Positions 12,546-13,413 of a stretch of DNA of 13,413 bases are shown piece by piece. Position 1 is the first letter of the stretch. The number at the start of each line of letters is the position of its first letter. Position numbers and translations under genes: made by a program. Source of the stretch: Clostridia bacterium (lineage in GTDB: Bacteria; Bacillota; Clostridia; Oscillospirales; CAG-272); contig JAFQAM010000337.1 in assembly GCA_017416885.1 (NCBI GenBank), positions 1 through 13,413 of the forward strand. The letters run 5' to 3'. The notes under the pieces are model-generated. The model was not told the origin of the DNA, ran no database searches, and saw nothing but the letters and a program-made list of their open reading frames with translations.

Positions 12546-12587
12546 CATATTCCATATCCTATATCCTATCCCCTATATCCTATTTAA
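12546..12587. repeat. Heptanucleotide tandem repeat (TATATCC-type)
   Basis: Six consecutive seven-base units: CATATTC, CATATCC, TATATCC, TATCCCC, TATATCC, TATTTAA. The stop codon of the Mrr-like gene (12580-12582) falls inside the array. Such short-period arrays change length by slippage. Since the array lies almost wholly after the stop, length changes would alter the spacing to the hydrolase gene rather than the nuclease. Confidence 0.7.
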
Positions 12588-13413
12588 CACTGAATATAGC
12601 AGGATCAAGGACATAGCCGTTTTTGGTTTTGCAAATTCCGTATTGTGTTTTTTTGATCAGCTCAAACAGCTTTTCGCCGTCAATTACCACGCAGTTGTCG
12701 AGGGAGTCAAGGAGATTTTTTGCGCCCTGGTGAAATACTGTGGTGGTGATATAAAGTCCTCTTGTGCCCCCTAAGGCATTTAATGAGCCAAAGAACTCAC
12801 GCACCTCTTTTTCGGTTACATGGGCGCGGTCACGGCATTTTGTTTGCGCCATAATTTTTTCGTAGAAGCCAAGACCGTCCACGGTTTCAATTACGATATC
12901 AATTCCGCCGTCATCGCTTCCGCCTGTAATATCGCAAAACGCTACAAACTGTCCTGTCATTGAAAAATACTTTTCCAAAACATTTGCGCAAAAGCTTTCA
13001 AAGTTTTTACCGCCTAAATGCCACAATCTTTTGTAAAGCTTTTCCTTGAATTCGTCCTCGGGTAATGGAATATTGTCGCTTTCCTCGTTATCAAATTGGA
13101 GCTTCTTCTGGTACTTACCTCTTACAAGCTCAAGACGGTTCGCTTCAATTAGATCCATAAGAATGTTACCCGCTATGGAATGAAGCATATTATCGTCCTT
13201 GGTGGTTACTGTTGATTTTGTGCCAAAATGCTTATCAAGAAGTGAATAAATTTCGTTTTTTGTATATGCTTTGTTTTGAAGCATTTTTATAATTTGCGCT
13301 TCGCATTGCTCCTCTGTTACGATAACAAGCTCTTCCTTATTCAGTACATAGCTGTCTCCCTCGCGTCTTATGTCCTTTTTGGTGAGAAGGTCATTAAACG
13401 CGGTGGAAATATA
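12580..13413 (-). CDS. Mrr-like restriction endonuclease, 5' end beyond window
   Basis: 277 residues are visible; the frame stays open to the last base of the window, so the N-terminus is missing and the ATG at 13284 is internal. The C-terminal half is a PD-(D/E)XK nuclease of the Mrr type. FESFCANVLEKYF carries the helix Glu139 (visible-segment numbering), GGIDIVIE holds the metal-binding Asp172, and AQTK holds Gln190 and Lys192. These are followed by VREFFGSLNALGGTRGLYITTT and KLFELI, the typical end of the domain. Mrr enzymes cut DNA carrying methylated bases or act after DNA stress. The N-terminal part (visible residues about 1-110) is helical and probably a DNA-binding or winged-helix region. 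It may be cotranscribed with the hydrolase and Sel1/TPR genes downstream. The catalytic residues are intact. Confidence 0.88.
   Translation of the reverse strand, partial: YISTAFNDLLTKKDIRREGDSYVLNKEELVIVTEEQCEAQIIKMLQNKAYTKNEIYSLLDKHFGTKSTVTTKDDNMLHSIAGNILMDLIEANRLELVRGKYQKKLQFDNEESDNIPLPEDEFKEKLYKRLWHLGGKNFESFCANVLEKYFSMTGQFVAFCDITGGSDDGGIDIVIETVDGLGFYEKIMAQTKCRDRAHVTEKEVREFFGSLNALGGTRGLYITTTVFHQGAKNLLDSLDNCVVIDGEKLFELIKKTQYGICKTKNGYVLDPAIFSVK

Noticed and set aside
13282..13284. ATG as start of the Mrr-like nuclease
   Set aside because: The frame is open from the window edge through this codon with plausible protein sequence and no ribosome binding site before it, so the gene continues beyond the window.
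1..13413. CRISPR arrays, tRNA or rRNA genes
   Set aside because: No regularly spaced repeat series, cloverleaf or conserved rRNA segment was recognised when reading both strands.

Overview
The window is AT-rich bacterial DNA with strong AGGAG-type ribosome binding sites, extended -10 promoters, Rho-independent terminators, a YtrA-type GntR/ABC operon, a YcxB-like protein, a YccF protein and an InlB-type repeat lipoprotein. Together these point to a low-GC Firmicute, most likely a gut Clostridia member. This is inferred from gene families and signals; no rRNA or tRNA is present to place it. All calls come from reading the sequence, with no database search.

Layout. (1) 1-1598, minus strand: a small leucine-rich-repeat-like protein followed by a GH35 beta-galactosidase that runs off the left edge. 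(2) 1739-3878, plus strand: a divergently transcribed four-gene set of small membrane proteins, one TPR-like and one YcxB-like, closed by a hairpin terminator. (3) 3876-4832, minus strand: a lipoprotein with an InlB-like repeat and a trypsin-like fold whose Asp and Ser positions appear to be lost. (4) 4903-7784, plus strand: a YtrA-like GntR repressor, ABC ATPase, six-helix permease and a membrane-anchored secreted protein, read from a consensus promoter overlapped by a nested palindrome. (5) 7865-9162, plus strand: a membrane-anchored ankyrin-repeat protein and a YccF protein with a near-identical internal duplication.

(6) 9173-11026 is the most unusual stretch. Two 44-bp elements in inverted orientation, with identical edges and unrelated 17-nt cores, bracket two genes. 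The first is a membrane zinc-ribbon protein and the second a HEPN protein with an RNxxxxH motif resembling abortive-infection (AbiU2/AbiV-type) RNases. The pair has its own promoter and is insulated by a complex hairpin upstream and a 17-bp-stem terminator downstream. It reads as a self-contained insert and a candidate antiphage or stress cassette. (7) 11028-13413, minus strand: a Mrr-like restriction endonuclease (5' end outside the window), an alpha/beta hydrolase and a Sel1/TPR-repeat protein. A heptanucleotide tandem repeat sits at the end of the nuclease gene.

No CRISPR array, tRNA, rRNA, transposase or phage structural gene was seen.
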